From NCBI GenBank assembly GCA_964344765.1, contig CAYFOM010000009.1:1-64000 (forward strand): DNA of 64,000 nucleotides, given 5' to 3'. How positions within the stretch are numbered: position 1 is the first letter of the stretch; the number at the start of each line of letters is the position of its first letter. Origin of the DNA: JACNIZ01 sp964344765. Lineage in GTDB: Bacteria; Planctomycetota; UBA1135. Below are positions 8,441 to 16,063 of the stretch, piece after piece. The notes beneath the pieces are model-generated. The model ran no database searches. It had not been told where the DNA came from and was given only the letters and a program-made list of their open reading frames with translations. The translations under genes and the position numbers were made by a program.

Positions 8441-10480
8441 ATGGCAAACGATCCCGGCCATCGCGAAGCCGAAAATCGCCCCTCGAGGAACCCGCTGCAC
8501 GGTTGGATTTTCCCCCTCTTTATAGGGTTCATGCTGGGCTTGTTCGAGCTGTTGATTGCGTCGCGCCTGTATGGTCATTCGCTATCCGGCATCGGCTGGG
8601 GAATCTATTGGGATACCTTCTTAACCGGCGTCCTTTGCGCCGCGATTTATCTGCCGCTTGGCTTCGTTTTTGCCATCACCCCGCGCGGTGCCGGAACGCG
8701 TTTGCAACTGTGGGCGGCGACCTTGGCGACGGCAGCGTTGATCACGGTGAACCACAGCAGCGAAGTTAGTGCGCTGAAGCAATGGTTGCCCGACCCCAAC
8801 ATGCGCATGCTGATTCCGACGGCTTCGGTAGTGGCAATCTTGCTCGCCGCCGGATGGGTCGCTCGAAAGCTGAAGGTTTCGCTACTCGGTTTTCTAATCA
8901 AGAGCCTGCCGATCACCTTCCTCGTTACCCAGTTCTTTACCTTGGGCTTCTCAACTTCCGTCTCCAAAGAAAAAGGAGTCATCTATACCAAGCCCAATAT
9001 CGTTCTGATTGTCATCGATACCTTACGCGCAGATCACGTATCGGCGTATGGACATAGCGTAGACGGATTGCCGACGTCACCGCGTTTGGACTCAGTCGCC
9101 CGGCAAGGCGTTCGCTATGCCCAAGCTTATGCGCAGGCGCCATGGACTCGGCCTTCGGTGGCTTCGCTTATGACTGGACTGTTGCCGCAAAGTCATGGAG
9201 TCGCCACGCCATTCGACCGCTTGCCGGAATCGCTGGATACGCTGGCCGAATATTTGCAGCGCAATGGTTATCACACATCGGCGTTTTCGGCCAATCCGCA
9301 AGTATCGACCGATTTTGGCTTCGATAAGGGATTTGACCATTTTTGGTCGATCAACAACAGCCTGGATAGCTATCTGACTTCCAATCGCGTCGGCCGCAAG
9401 TTAGACGCGGTGGCGCGCGAGCTGCAAGCGAAACTTAGCGGCGCGGACCATCCCAATATTCACCGCGGCATTCCCGACGCCGACGCCGACCGCATCAATC
9501 ATGAATTTAAGCGCTGGGCGTTAGAGCAGCACTTCGACAAGCCGCGCTTTCATTACCTGCACTACTTAGATCCGCACGATCCATATACCGCGCCGGAGGA
9601 CTTGATCAAGATGCGCGGCGAGTCGTCGTCCAAACCAAGGAAGAAAGACTTGGCCCCTCATCCAGCGGAGGAGTTTTTGTTAGCACCGATGGATCTGCCG
9701 CCGTTCCCGGTGCATGGTTACGAGCAAACCCCGCTGGAGGAATCCGAGCGTCAAGATTTGATGCGCCGCTACGACGAGGAGATCCGCTTCGCCGACCATC
9801 GAATCGGCAAGCTGCTGGGGTGGATGGGCAAGCAGGGGATTTACAACTCCGGCACCGACCTGCTGATCATCACCTCGGATCACGGCGAGGAGTTTTATGA
9901 GCACCAGCAATGGCTGCACGGCCGGTCTCTGTTCGACGAAATGGTCAATGTGCCGCTGCTGATTCAAGGTCATTGGCTACCCGAAGGCCTTGTGGTCGAA
10001 GAACCGGTGCAGCTGATCGACATCTTGCCGACGATCGCCGCCTACCTCAATACGCCGCTGAACTTCGACGTGCACGGTCGGCCACTACCCGGTTTTCGGC
10101 TCCCTGAGTGGGCAGCCCCGCCCAATGACTTTGGGCCGGATCCAGGCCCTGACTTTGGTACCCGAACAGACCACCCGATTTATTCCCACCGACCGCGCGC
10201 CGACCACCCGATCGACATGGTGCGCTTGGGCAAGTACAAGCTGATCGCAGTAGAAGACGGCAGTGAAACGCATTGGATGCTGTTCGACGTGGAAGAGGAC
10301 CCTACCGAGCAGCGCAATCTATGGGGCGAGTACGAAGAGCTGCAGGAATCGCTGATCCACCAGATGCGAGCCTTCCAAGCGCAGGCGATTGCGGCGCGTC
10401 CGCCGGGCGAATCGCGCACCGAACTCAATCAGCGTTTGGAAGAGCAGTTGCGCGCCTTGGGCTACCTAGACAAGAAGTAA
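8441..10480 (+). CDS. Membrane-anchored sulfatase-superfamily hydrolase with Thr at the nucleophile site
   Basis: The protein has 679 residues from ATG 8441, which has TAGGA 10 bases upstream; the open frame starts earlier but would overlap lipA. About five membrane segments fill residues 20-185 (for example FPLFIGFMLGLFELLIA, VVAILLAAGWVA). A sulfatase/alkaline-phosphatase domain follows: KPNIVLIVIDTLRADHVSAYG metal ligands, the nucleophile block APWTRPSVASLMTG, and TSDHGEEFYEH. The nucleophile position is Thr, not the Cys/Ser that becomes formylglycine, so it is probably not a classical sulfatase. Thr is the nucleophile in phosphoglycerol and phosphoethanolamine transferases. A role in hydrolysing or transferring a phospho- or sulfo-group at the outer face of the inner membrane is inferred. 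Confidence 0.85.
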   Translation: MANDPGHREAENRPSRNPLHGWIFPLFIGFMLGLFELLIASRLYGHSLSGIGWGIYWDTFLTGVLCAAIYLPLGFVFAITPRGAGTRLQLWAATLATAALITVNHSSEVSALKQWLPDPNMRMLIPTASVVAILLAAGWVARKLKVSLLGFLIKSLPITFLVTQFFTLGFSTSVSKEKGVIYTKPNIVLIVIDTLRADHVSAYGHSVDGLPTSPRLDSVARQGVRYAQAYAQAPWTRPSVASLMTGLLPQSHGVATPFDRLPESLDTLAEYLQRNGYHTSAFSANPQVSTDFGFDKGFDHFWSINNSLDSYLTSNRVGRKLDAVARELQAKLSGADHPNIHRGIPDADADRINHEFKRWALEQHFDKPRFHYLHYLDPHDPYTAPEDLIKMRGESSSKPRKKDLAPHPAEEFLLAPMDLPPFPVHGYEQTPLEESERQDLMRRYDEEIRFADHRIGKLLGWMGKQGIYNSGTDLLIITSDHGEEFYEHQQWLHGRSLFDEMVNVPLLIQGHWLPEGLVVEEPVQLIDILPTIAAYLNTPLNFDVHGRPLPGFRLPEWAAPPNDFGPDPGPDFGTRTDHPIYSHRPRADHPIDMVRLGKYKLIAVEDGSETHWMLFDVEEDPTEQRNLWGEYEELQESLIHQMRAFQAQAIAARPPGESRTELNQRLEEQLRALGYLDKK

Positions 10481-10521
10481 GACTTGTCCACTTGGGCCAA
10501 TGAAAGGGGCCAGCTAGGGTT

Positions 10522-11241
10522 TTAGCCCAATGGGATCACGTAAAACAGCACTGCGAAGAAGTGCAGCATGGTGCCGGCAAGCACGAACAAGTGCCAAATC
10601 GCATGGGCGAATGGAATGCTCTTCGAGGCATAAAAACGAATGCCGGCGGTGTAGCACAGGCCTCCCAATGCCAGCAGCCAAAGCGCTCCGGATTCAAGGT
10701 TGCTCAGCAACGGTTTCGCCGCGATCACAACCACCCAACCCATTGCCAGGTAAAGCAATACGCGCAGCACTCCATGGCGTCGAAGGAATCCCCCTTGGGC
10801 AAAAACGCCGAATAATGCCAAGCCCCAGACGATGCCGAAAAGTGTCCACCCCCATGGACCGCGCAGGCTGACCAGCGCAAACGGCGTATAGGTGCCGGCG
10901 ATCAGTAAGTAGATCGCCGAATGGTCGCAGCCGCGTAGGAATTGCTTAGCACGTGGCGATTGAATGGCGTGGTAAAGCGTCGACGCCAGATACAGCAGCA
11001 CCATCGTGCTACCGTAAATTGCGGCGCTGGTCACGTGCCACGCGTCGCCATAGAGGCTGGCGTAGACGGTCATCACTACCAAACCGGCTACCGCCAGCAG
11101 AGCACCGATGCCATGGGTCAAGCTGTTCGCTATCTCTTCAACCTTCGAAGGAGGTTGGACGACGGCGGCGGCAGTGGTCGGAGGAGTCGGCACTCGATTC
11201 ATATGCCCCACAAATGGGGATTTTGCCAGTCGAGATTTCAC
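10522..11241 (-). CDS. trhA: PAQR/hemolysin III family membrane protein TrhA
   Basis: This is a seven-helix integral membrane protein of 239 residues. Family hallmarks are visible: EEIANSLTHGIGALLA, STLYHA, CDHSAIYLLIAGTYTPF and the final HAIWHLFVLAGTMLHF, which supply the conserved Ser/His/Asp metal-site residues of PAQR proteins. Bacterial members affect membrane lipid homeostasis, and the hemolysin name is historical. The GTG start at 11241 is preceded by a good GGGGGTG; ATG 11202 is an alternative that would remove a variable N-terminus. It is convergent with the sulfatase-like gene, 41 bases away. Confidence 0.9.
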   Translation of the reverse strand: MKSRLAKSPFVGHMNRVPTPPTTAAAVVQPPSKVEEIANSLTHGIGALLAVAGLVVMTVYASLYGDAWHVTSAAIYGSTMVLLYLASTLYHAIQSPRAKQFLRGCDHSAIYLLIAGTYTPFALVSLRGPWGWTLFGIVWGLALFGVFAQGGFLRRHGVLRVLLYLAMGWVVVIAAKPLLSNLESGALWLLALGGLCYTAGIRFYASKSIPFAHAIWHLFVLAGTMLHFFAVLFYVIPLG

Positions 11242-11308
11242 TTGTTTTCACCCCCTTACGGTTTAGTTAGCAAGCGATCTCAAAGAACCCACAGATCATG
11301 GGGTCATC

Positions 11309-12046
11309 ATGAAAAATTACAGCGCCACTGCCTTGATTCTCGGTTCAGCCATCCTGGCTGTCGGGATTTCCGTCCAATCCGGTTCCAGCTACGCCCAAGA
11401 GGCGGTGAAGGCTCAGGAGCCTGCCAAGGTCGAGCAAAAGGCAGACAAGAAAAAAGAATCCAAAGCCCAGAAGCTGATCGACGCTTCGGAGGCAACCTAC
11501 GTCGGGGCTTCGAAATGTAAGTCCTGTCACAACAAGGACACCCGCGGCAAGGTGTACGACAAGTGGGGCAAAATGTCCCACGCTCGTGCATACGAAACCC
11601 TGGCCACTCCTGAAGCCATCGAGCTTGGCAAAAAGGTCGGCATCAAGGAGCCGCAAAAGTCAGATGATTGCCTGAAGTGCCACCTGACCGAAAAGCGGGT
11701 CCCCAAAGAGAAGCTGCACAAGCGTTTCAAAGTGAACAAAGGTGTTCAGTGCGAAACCTGCCACGGCCCCGGCTCCGCTCACGTCAAGACTCGCTTGAAG
11801 GAAGCCAAGGAAAACAAGGTCGAGCCTGGAACTCTGCGCGACATTCCCGAGCACGAAATGATTCTGCCCGACGAAATGTTGTGCCGCAGCTGCCACAACC
11901 CGGAATCGCCTTCCTTCGTCAAGTTCGACTTCGACGAGCGCCTCAGCAAGATTCGCCACTTGCACCCGAAGCGTGAAAAGCCGCGCGTCTTTGCTCCTAA
12001 GAAGAAAGACGCCAAGAAGGCGGACGCCTCCAAAAAGGACGAATAA
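11309..12046 (+). CDS. Periplasmic tetraheme cytochrome c (cytochrome c-554-like)
   Basis: The 245-residue protein has a Sec signal peptide (LILGSAILAVGISV, cleavage after SSYAQ) and four CxxCH heme sites: CKSCH, CLKCH, CETCH and CRSCH, with CETCHGPGSAH typical of the cytochrome c-554/NrfB-like multiheme group. Both ends are very Lys-rich, giving a basic protein that could dock to acidic redox partners. It is the first gene of a same-strand module with a second tetraheme lipoprotein, a ferredoxin and an NrfD subunit, 33 bases before the next gene. Electron transfer between the membrane NrfD/ferredoxin unit and periplasmic acceptors is inferred. The terminal partner is unknown. Confidence 0.88.
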   Translation: MKNYSATALILGSAILAVGISVQSGSSYAQEAVKAQEPAKVEQKADKKKESKAQKLIDASEATYVGASKCKSCHNKDTRGKVYDKWGKMSHARAYETLATPEAIELGKKVGIKEPQKSDDCLKCHLTEKRVPKEKLHKRFKVNKGVQCETCHGPGSAHVKTRLKEAKENKVEPGTLRDIPEHEMILPDEMLCRSCHNPESPSFVKFDFDERLSKIRHLHPKREKPRVFAPKKKDAKKADASKKDE

Positions 12047-12079
12047 CAGTACCTTCAACCTTCAGACCACACTGCTGAA

Positions 12080-12652
12080 ATGAAAACCGTCAACGCTATC
12101 GGTTTGCAGTTCGCAGTCGTCGCCCTGCTGATCCTCCCCGCTTGCGGGGGGGATCATGGCGCTTCTACTGCCCATGGTGCTCCGGCGCCAGCCCGTCACT
12201 TAGACGGCATGCCGGAAATTGATCCGCACGCGACGATGATCGAGCGTCCGGAAATGGAGTCCGACCTCTGGGAATGCTCGGAATGTCACGACCCCGACTT
12301 CATGGAAACCGATCCGACCCCGCGGGTGCTGGGTGAGGATCACGCCGACATGCCGTTCCACCACGGCGATGGCCAAATTTGGTGCTTGGATTGCCATGAC
12401 GCGGATGACCGCGACAGTCTGCACCTGGCCAGCGGCGAATTGGTTCCGTTCGAGGAATCTCATCGCCTGTGCGCGCAATGCCACGGCGATCAATACCGCG
12501 ACTGGCGCGCCGGCGTACACGGCAAGCGCACCGGTAAGTGGAATGGTGAAAAAGAATACGAATCGTGCGCCGGCTGCCACACCGGACACACTCCCCGCTT
12601 CGAGCCCATCAAGCCCGAAGCCGCACCTCAGCCACCGGAGGTGACGAAATGA
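12080..12652 (+). CDS. Tetraheme cytochrome c lipoprotein
   Basis: The N-terminus is a lipoprotein signal (FAVVALLILPAC, lipid-modified Cys in PACGG). Four CxxCH motifs follow in 190 residues: CSECH, CLDCH, CAQCH and CAGCH, with extra histidines (HADMPFHHGDG) as possible distal ligands. It resembles the multiheme subunits found beside NrfD-type quinol complexes (DsrJ/HmeA-like in role, not in close sequence). Its stop overlaps the start of the ferredoxin gene (ATGA), which indicates coupled translation and membership of one complex. Confidence 0.88.
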   Translation: MKTVNAIGLQFAVVALLILPACGGDHGASTAHGAPAPARHLDGMPEIDPHATMIERPEMESDLWECSECHDPDFMETDPTPRVLGEDHADMPFHHGDGQIWCLDCHDADDRDSLHLASGELVPFEESHRLCAQCHGDQYRDWRAGVHGKRTGKWNGEKEYESCAGCHTGHTPRFEPIKPEAAPQPPEVTK

Positions 12653-13533
12653 TGATCGACAAAACCCGTAGAGATTTCCTCTGCACCGTCGCCGGCTGCG
12701 CCGCTGCTGCTGCCGCCGGAGGGTGCGGGGATTTCACTCACACCGAGTTCTTCCGCAAGCGTTTCCGCGAAATCGGCGAAGAAGAGATGGCCGAGATCCT
12801 CAAGGACATTGAGGCCGGCAACATGGAGAAGTTCGGTGTCGACACAACTGTGACCGCCAAAGATGCAATCGAGGGTGTCGAGTTTGGTTACGCCTTGGAC
12901 TTGTCGCGCTGCGTCGGCTGTAGGCGCTGTGCTGATGCATGCACAACCGAGAACAACCAAACTCGGAACCCCGATCTTTCGTGGATCCGGGTGCTCGAGA
13001 TGCAGGAAAGCCACGGCGTCGACTTCCACTACGCCGACCCTTACTACGATGCGGAAACGGTTCCGCGCGAGGGTCACTTCTACCTGCCGATGGCTTGCCA
13101 GCAATGCCGCAACGCTCCGTGCGTGAAGAGCTGCCCGGTAGGCGCAACTTGGCAAGAGAAGGACGGCATCGTCGTCGTCGATTACAACTGGTGCATCGGC
13201 TGCCGCTGCTGCATGGCTTCGTGCCCCTACGGCGCGCGCCGCTTTAACTGGAAGGATCCGGAAGTTCCGAGCGAAGAGCTCAACCCGGATCAGCACTACC
13301 TTGGCAACCGCGTTCGTCCGAAGGGCGTGGTTGAGAAATGCACCTTCTGCATTCAACGCTCGCGCGACGGACGTTACCCGGCGTGCGTGGAAGCTTGCCC
13401 GGTTGGGGCACGCAAGTTCGGCGACTTGAACGATCCGAACAGCGAAATTCAATACGTGTTGCGCAACAAGCGGACCTTCGTTCTGAAGTCCGACCTCAAC
13501 ACTCGCCCCCGCTTCTACTACTTCTTCGGCTAG
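12649..13533 (+). CDS. Four-cluster [4Fe-4S] ferredoxin subunit with Tat-like leader (DsrO/PsrB/HybA type)
   Basis: This is the electron-wire subunit between heme and quinol subunits. ATG 12649 overlaps the previous stop and gives 294 residues; the frame extends upstream but only within the previous gene. A twin-arginine leader (TRRDFLCTVAGCAAAAAAGG) suggests export in folded form. Four cluster motifs are seen: CVGCRRCADAC, CQQCRNAPCVKSCP, CIGCRCCMASCP and CTFCIQ...CVEACP, the layout of the PsrB/DmsB/DsrO family. The NrfD gene follows 12 bases later. There is no molybdopterin catalytic gene next to it, so a quinone-cytochrome oxidoreductase role is more likely than a dedicated reductase. Confidence 0.92.
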   Translation: MMIDKTRRDFLCTVAGCAAAAAAGGCGDFTHTEFFRKRFREIGEEEMAEILKDIEAGNMEKFGVDTTVTAKDAIEGVEFGYALDLSRCVGCRRCADACTTENNQTRNPDLSWIRVLEMQESHGVDFHYADPYYDAETVPREGHFYLPMACQQCRNAPCVKSCPVGATWQEKDGIVVVDYNWCIGCRCCMASCPYGARRFNWKDPEVPSEELNPDQHYLGNRVRPKGVVEKCTFCIQRSRDGRYPACVEACPVGARKFGDLNDPNSEIQYVLRNKRTFVLKSDLNTRPRFYYFFG

Positions 13534-13545
13534 GCCATCTGAACG

Positions 13546-14793
13546 ATGAAAACCGTCCGACTGTTCACCAGCTTCTTTTCCGGCAGTTTGAGAATCATTC
13601 TGACCGGCAACAAGCTGTACATGGCATGGATGATCATGTTGTTGGCAGTGACCGGCGTCGGCCTATGGGCATACGTCAATCAGCTGCAAGATGGTCTGAT
13701 TACGACCAGCATGCGCGACCAAGTGTCGTGGGGCTTCTACATCGGCAACTTCACTTTCTTAGTTGGTGTTGCCGCTGCTGCGGTCACGCTTGTGGTGCCG
13801 GCGTACTTGTACGACTGGAAACCGATTAAGGAGATCGTCGTTTACGGCGAACTGCTGGCGATTTCAGCGATCATCTGTTGCTGCTTGTTCGTCATGGTCG
13901 ATATCGGCCATCCTGAGCGCTTTTGGCACCTGATCCCGGGGATCGGCATTCTGAATGTGCCGTCTTCGTTGCTGGGTTGGGATGTGATTGCGCTGAACGG
14001 CTACTTGGTGCTGAACTTCGTCATCGTCACCTACATCCTGTTTATGCGCTTCCGCAAGGTGAAGACCAACCCGCGCATCTACTGGCCTTTGGTGATTTTG
14101 TCGATCCCGGCGGCGATCGCGATTCACACCGTGACCGCGTTCTTGTACAACGGCTTGATCGCTCGTCCTTACTGGAACTCGGCGATTCTGGCACCGCGCT
14201 TCATCGTGTCGGCGTTCTGCTCAGGTCCTGCGATCATCTTGGTGTTGATGCAGATCCTGCAGAAGTTCACCAGCTTCCACATTCGCCGCGAAGCGATTTG
14301 GAAGATCGCCGAATTGATGGCCTACTTCATGGGCGTGAACTTGTTCATGCTGGGCGCCGAGGTGTTTAAGGAGTTCTACTCGGACACCGGTCACGAGATC
14401 CACATGGAATACATGTTCATGGGTGTGCATGGCCACGACGCCATCGTGCCTTATATGTGGACCGCAGTGACTTGCTCCTTCCTTGCCTTCGTGATTTTCC
14501 TGCGCCGCAAGCAGCGCGAACACCCGGTGTGGTTGAACATCGGTTGTGTGCTGATCTTCATCGGTGTTTACCTGGAGAAGAGCATGGGCATGGTGATTCC
14601 GGGCATGACTCCGGATCCGCTCGGCGAGATTTACGAGTACTCACCCTCCATGAATGAATACCTCGTATCGGCCGGCATCTTGGCCATCGGTGCGCTGCTA
14701 TTCACCTGGATGGTGAAGATCGCAAACCCGATCATGTACGGCGAGTTCACCTTCGAGAACCACCCGAACGACAAGACCGATAAGGCGATCTAA
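13546..14793 (+). CDS. NrfD/PsrC-family integral membrane quinol-interacting subunit
   Basis: The 415-residue protein has around ten hydrophobic helices, in the size class of DsrP/HmeB-type NrfD proteins. Recognisable segments are VSWGFYIGNFTFLVGVAAAAV near helix 2, IGHPERFWHLIPGIG and GWDVIALNGYL, all conserved in NrfD/PsrC. Such subunits bind menaquinone and relay electrons to or from the adjacent ferredoxin. Together with the three upstream genes it forms a complete cytochrome/ferredoxin/NrfD respiratory module. It ends 14 bases before the convergent sigma factor gene. Confidence 0.93.
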   Translation: MKTVRLFTSFFSGSLRIILTGNKLYMAWMIMLLAVTGVGLWAYVNQLQDGLITTSMRDQVSWGFYIGNFTFLVGVAAAAVTLVVPAYLYDWKPIKEIVVYGELLAISAIICCCLFVMVDIGHPERFWHLIPGIGILNVPSSLLGWDVIALNGYLVLNFVIVTYILFMRFRKVKTNPRIYWPLVILSIPAAIAIHTVTAFLYNGLIARPYWNSAILAPRFIVSAFCSGPAIILVLMQILQKFTSFHIRREAIWKIAELMAYFMGVNLFMLGAEVFKEFYSDTGHEIHMEYMFMGVHGHDAIVPYMWTAVTCSFLAFVIFLRRKQREHPVWLNIGCVLIFIGVYLEKSMGMVIPGMTPDPLGEIYEYSPSMNEYLVSAGILAIGALLFTWMVKIANPIMYGEFTFENHPNDKTDKAI

Positions 14794-14806
14794 TCGCTTT
14801 CGAGTC

Positions 14807-15940
14807 CTAGGAATACTGCTCGAGGAAAACGGCTCCCTTACCGGAGCGTATTTTCTCGAGCGCATTCTTTTGGATCTGGCGCACGCGCTCCAAGCTGACG
14901 CCTAAGCGCTCGCCGACTTCGGCTAGAGTGCTCGGCGCTTGACCGGAAAGGCCAAAGCGCAGGCGCAGCACCGTTTGCTCGCGATCGGACAAGCGAGCCA
15001 CTGCGTCGGCCAGGTGCACCGACAGACGCGCGCCTTCGGCGAAGTCCGGTTCCAACGAACCGTCTTTGGCTTCGACCATGTCCATCATCGGTGAGCCGTC
15101 TTCGTCGACGACACGATTCAGCGACAAGGTGTAGCGGTTGCCGGACAACGCAGTGCGCACCAAGTCGACGGGAACGCCGGAAGCTTTGGAGATGCGGGTG
15201 ACGTCGTCGGTTTGAAGATCGCGGCCGTTGGAGGCATCGCGGATCTTCTTCATCGCCTTTTGGATGTACGCCGGCACGCGCACGGTGCGACTTTGGTTAT
15301 AGATGGCTGTCAGGAAGGCCTGCAGCACCCAGTAACCGGCGTAAGTTTTGAAGCGCACGCCACGCTTAAAGTCGAAGCCTTGCACCGCTTTGAACAAGCT
15401 GAAGTTGGCTTCTTGAACCAGGTCTTCCATTGGCACGCCGGAGTGGCGATAGCGCTCGAGTAGACGGAAGACGATGAACAGATGGCGCTCCATCAATTCA
15501 TTGCGCGCGGCGACAAACTCCTGAGTGCGGGCGCGCAGGCGAGCACGCAGGTCCGAATTCAAATCGATCGGTGCGCAGCCCAAGCAGAATCGTTCGCGAC
15601 CAGCCGGGCAAGTGGTGCAGCTGAGATCGTCGACGCCTGGATAGCGATGGATCTCCTCTTCGGCAAAACCAGCTGCGGCGCGCGCCATTTTTAGGCGCAT
15701 CCACAAGAACTCGACGCCCATGCAGAAATCGAATTCTTCTTTGCGCTCCATGCGCGGAATCGCCGCGACCTCGCGCCGGTACATCGACAGTAAATTGTTT
15801 TCCTGACTAGAGCGGACTGCCGAACGCTCGAATGAGAACTCAATATTTACATTCTCACCATCCAGTTCCAGCAACACCTTCTGGCTGCTGGAATCGAAAT
15901 CATCCAGATCGAGTTTTTGAATGAGTTCCTGGAAGAGCAT
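14807..15940 (-). CDS. Sigma-70 family RNA polymerase sigma factor with an inserted Cys4 motif
   Basis: Regions 1.2, 2, 3 and 4 can be followed: NNLLSMYRREVAA (1.2), MERHLFIVFRLLERY...GVPMEDLVQEANFSLFKAVQGFD...FKTYAGYWVLQAFLTA (2), VRVPAYIQKAMKKI (3) and LSDREQTVLRLRFGL...TLAEVGERLGVSLERVRQIQ (4). At 377 residues it is shorter than RpoD and lacks region 1.1, so it fits the group 2/3 size class. Between regions 1.2 and 2 lies Cys108-x2-Cys111-x7-Cys119-x2-Cys122, a pattern that could bind zinc or an Fe-S cluster and is not part of canonical sigma-70. A short perfect inverted repeat lies 20 bases upstream of the ATG. mutS is upstream on the same strand. Confidence 0.93.
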   Translation of the reverse strand: MLFQELIQKLDLDDFDSSSQKVLLELDGENVNIEFSFERSAVRSSQENNLLSMYRREVAAIPRMERKEEFDFCMGVEFLWMRLKMARAAAGFAEEEIHRYPGVDDLSCTTCPAGRERFCLGCAPIDLNSDLRARLRARTQEFVAARNELMERHLFIVFRLLERYRHSGVPMEDLVQEANFSLFKAVQGFDFKRGVRFKTYAGYWVLQAFLTAIYNQSRTVRVPAYIQKAMKKIRDASNGRDLQTDDVTRISKASGVPVDLVRTALSGNRYTLSLNRVVDEDGSPMMDMVEAKDGSLEPDFAEGARLSVHLADAVARLSDREQTVLRLRFGLSGQAPSTLAEVGERLGVSLERVRQIQKNALEKIRSGKGAVFLEQYS

Positions 15941-15959
15941 GGTTTGGACTCGGGCTATT

Positions 15960-15978
15960 AAGCACTAGATTAGTGCTT
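15960..15978. promoter_or_regulatory. Perfect 8-bp inverted repeat upstream of the sigma factor gene
   Basis: AAGCACTA-GAT-TAGTGCTT sits in the 123-base gap between the end of mutS and the sigma factor start, 20 bases before its ATG. On the plus strand it is followed by Ts, but no plus-strand gene ends here. On the gene strand there is no U-tract, so an operator or leader hairpin is more likely than a terminator. Confidence 0.35.
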
Positions 15979-16063
15979 TTTGGAGATCTGTCAATCTCTA
16001 CCCATAATTTCGCACGCTCAGCCCACTCTGTGACCTCTTTTCCGCCAGATTCCGGCGAATGGC

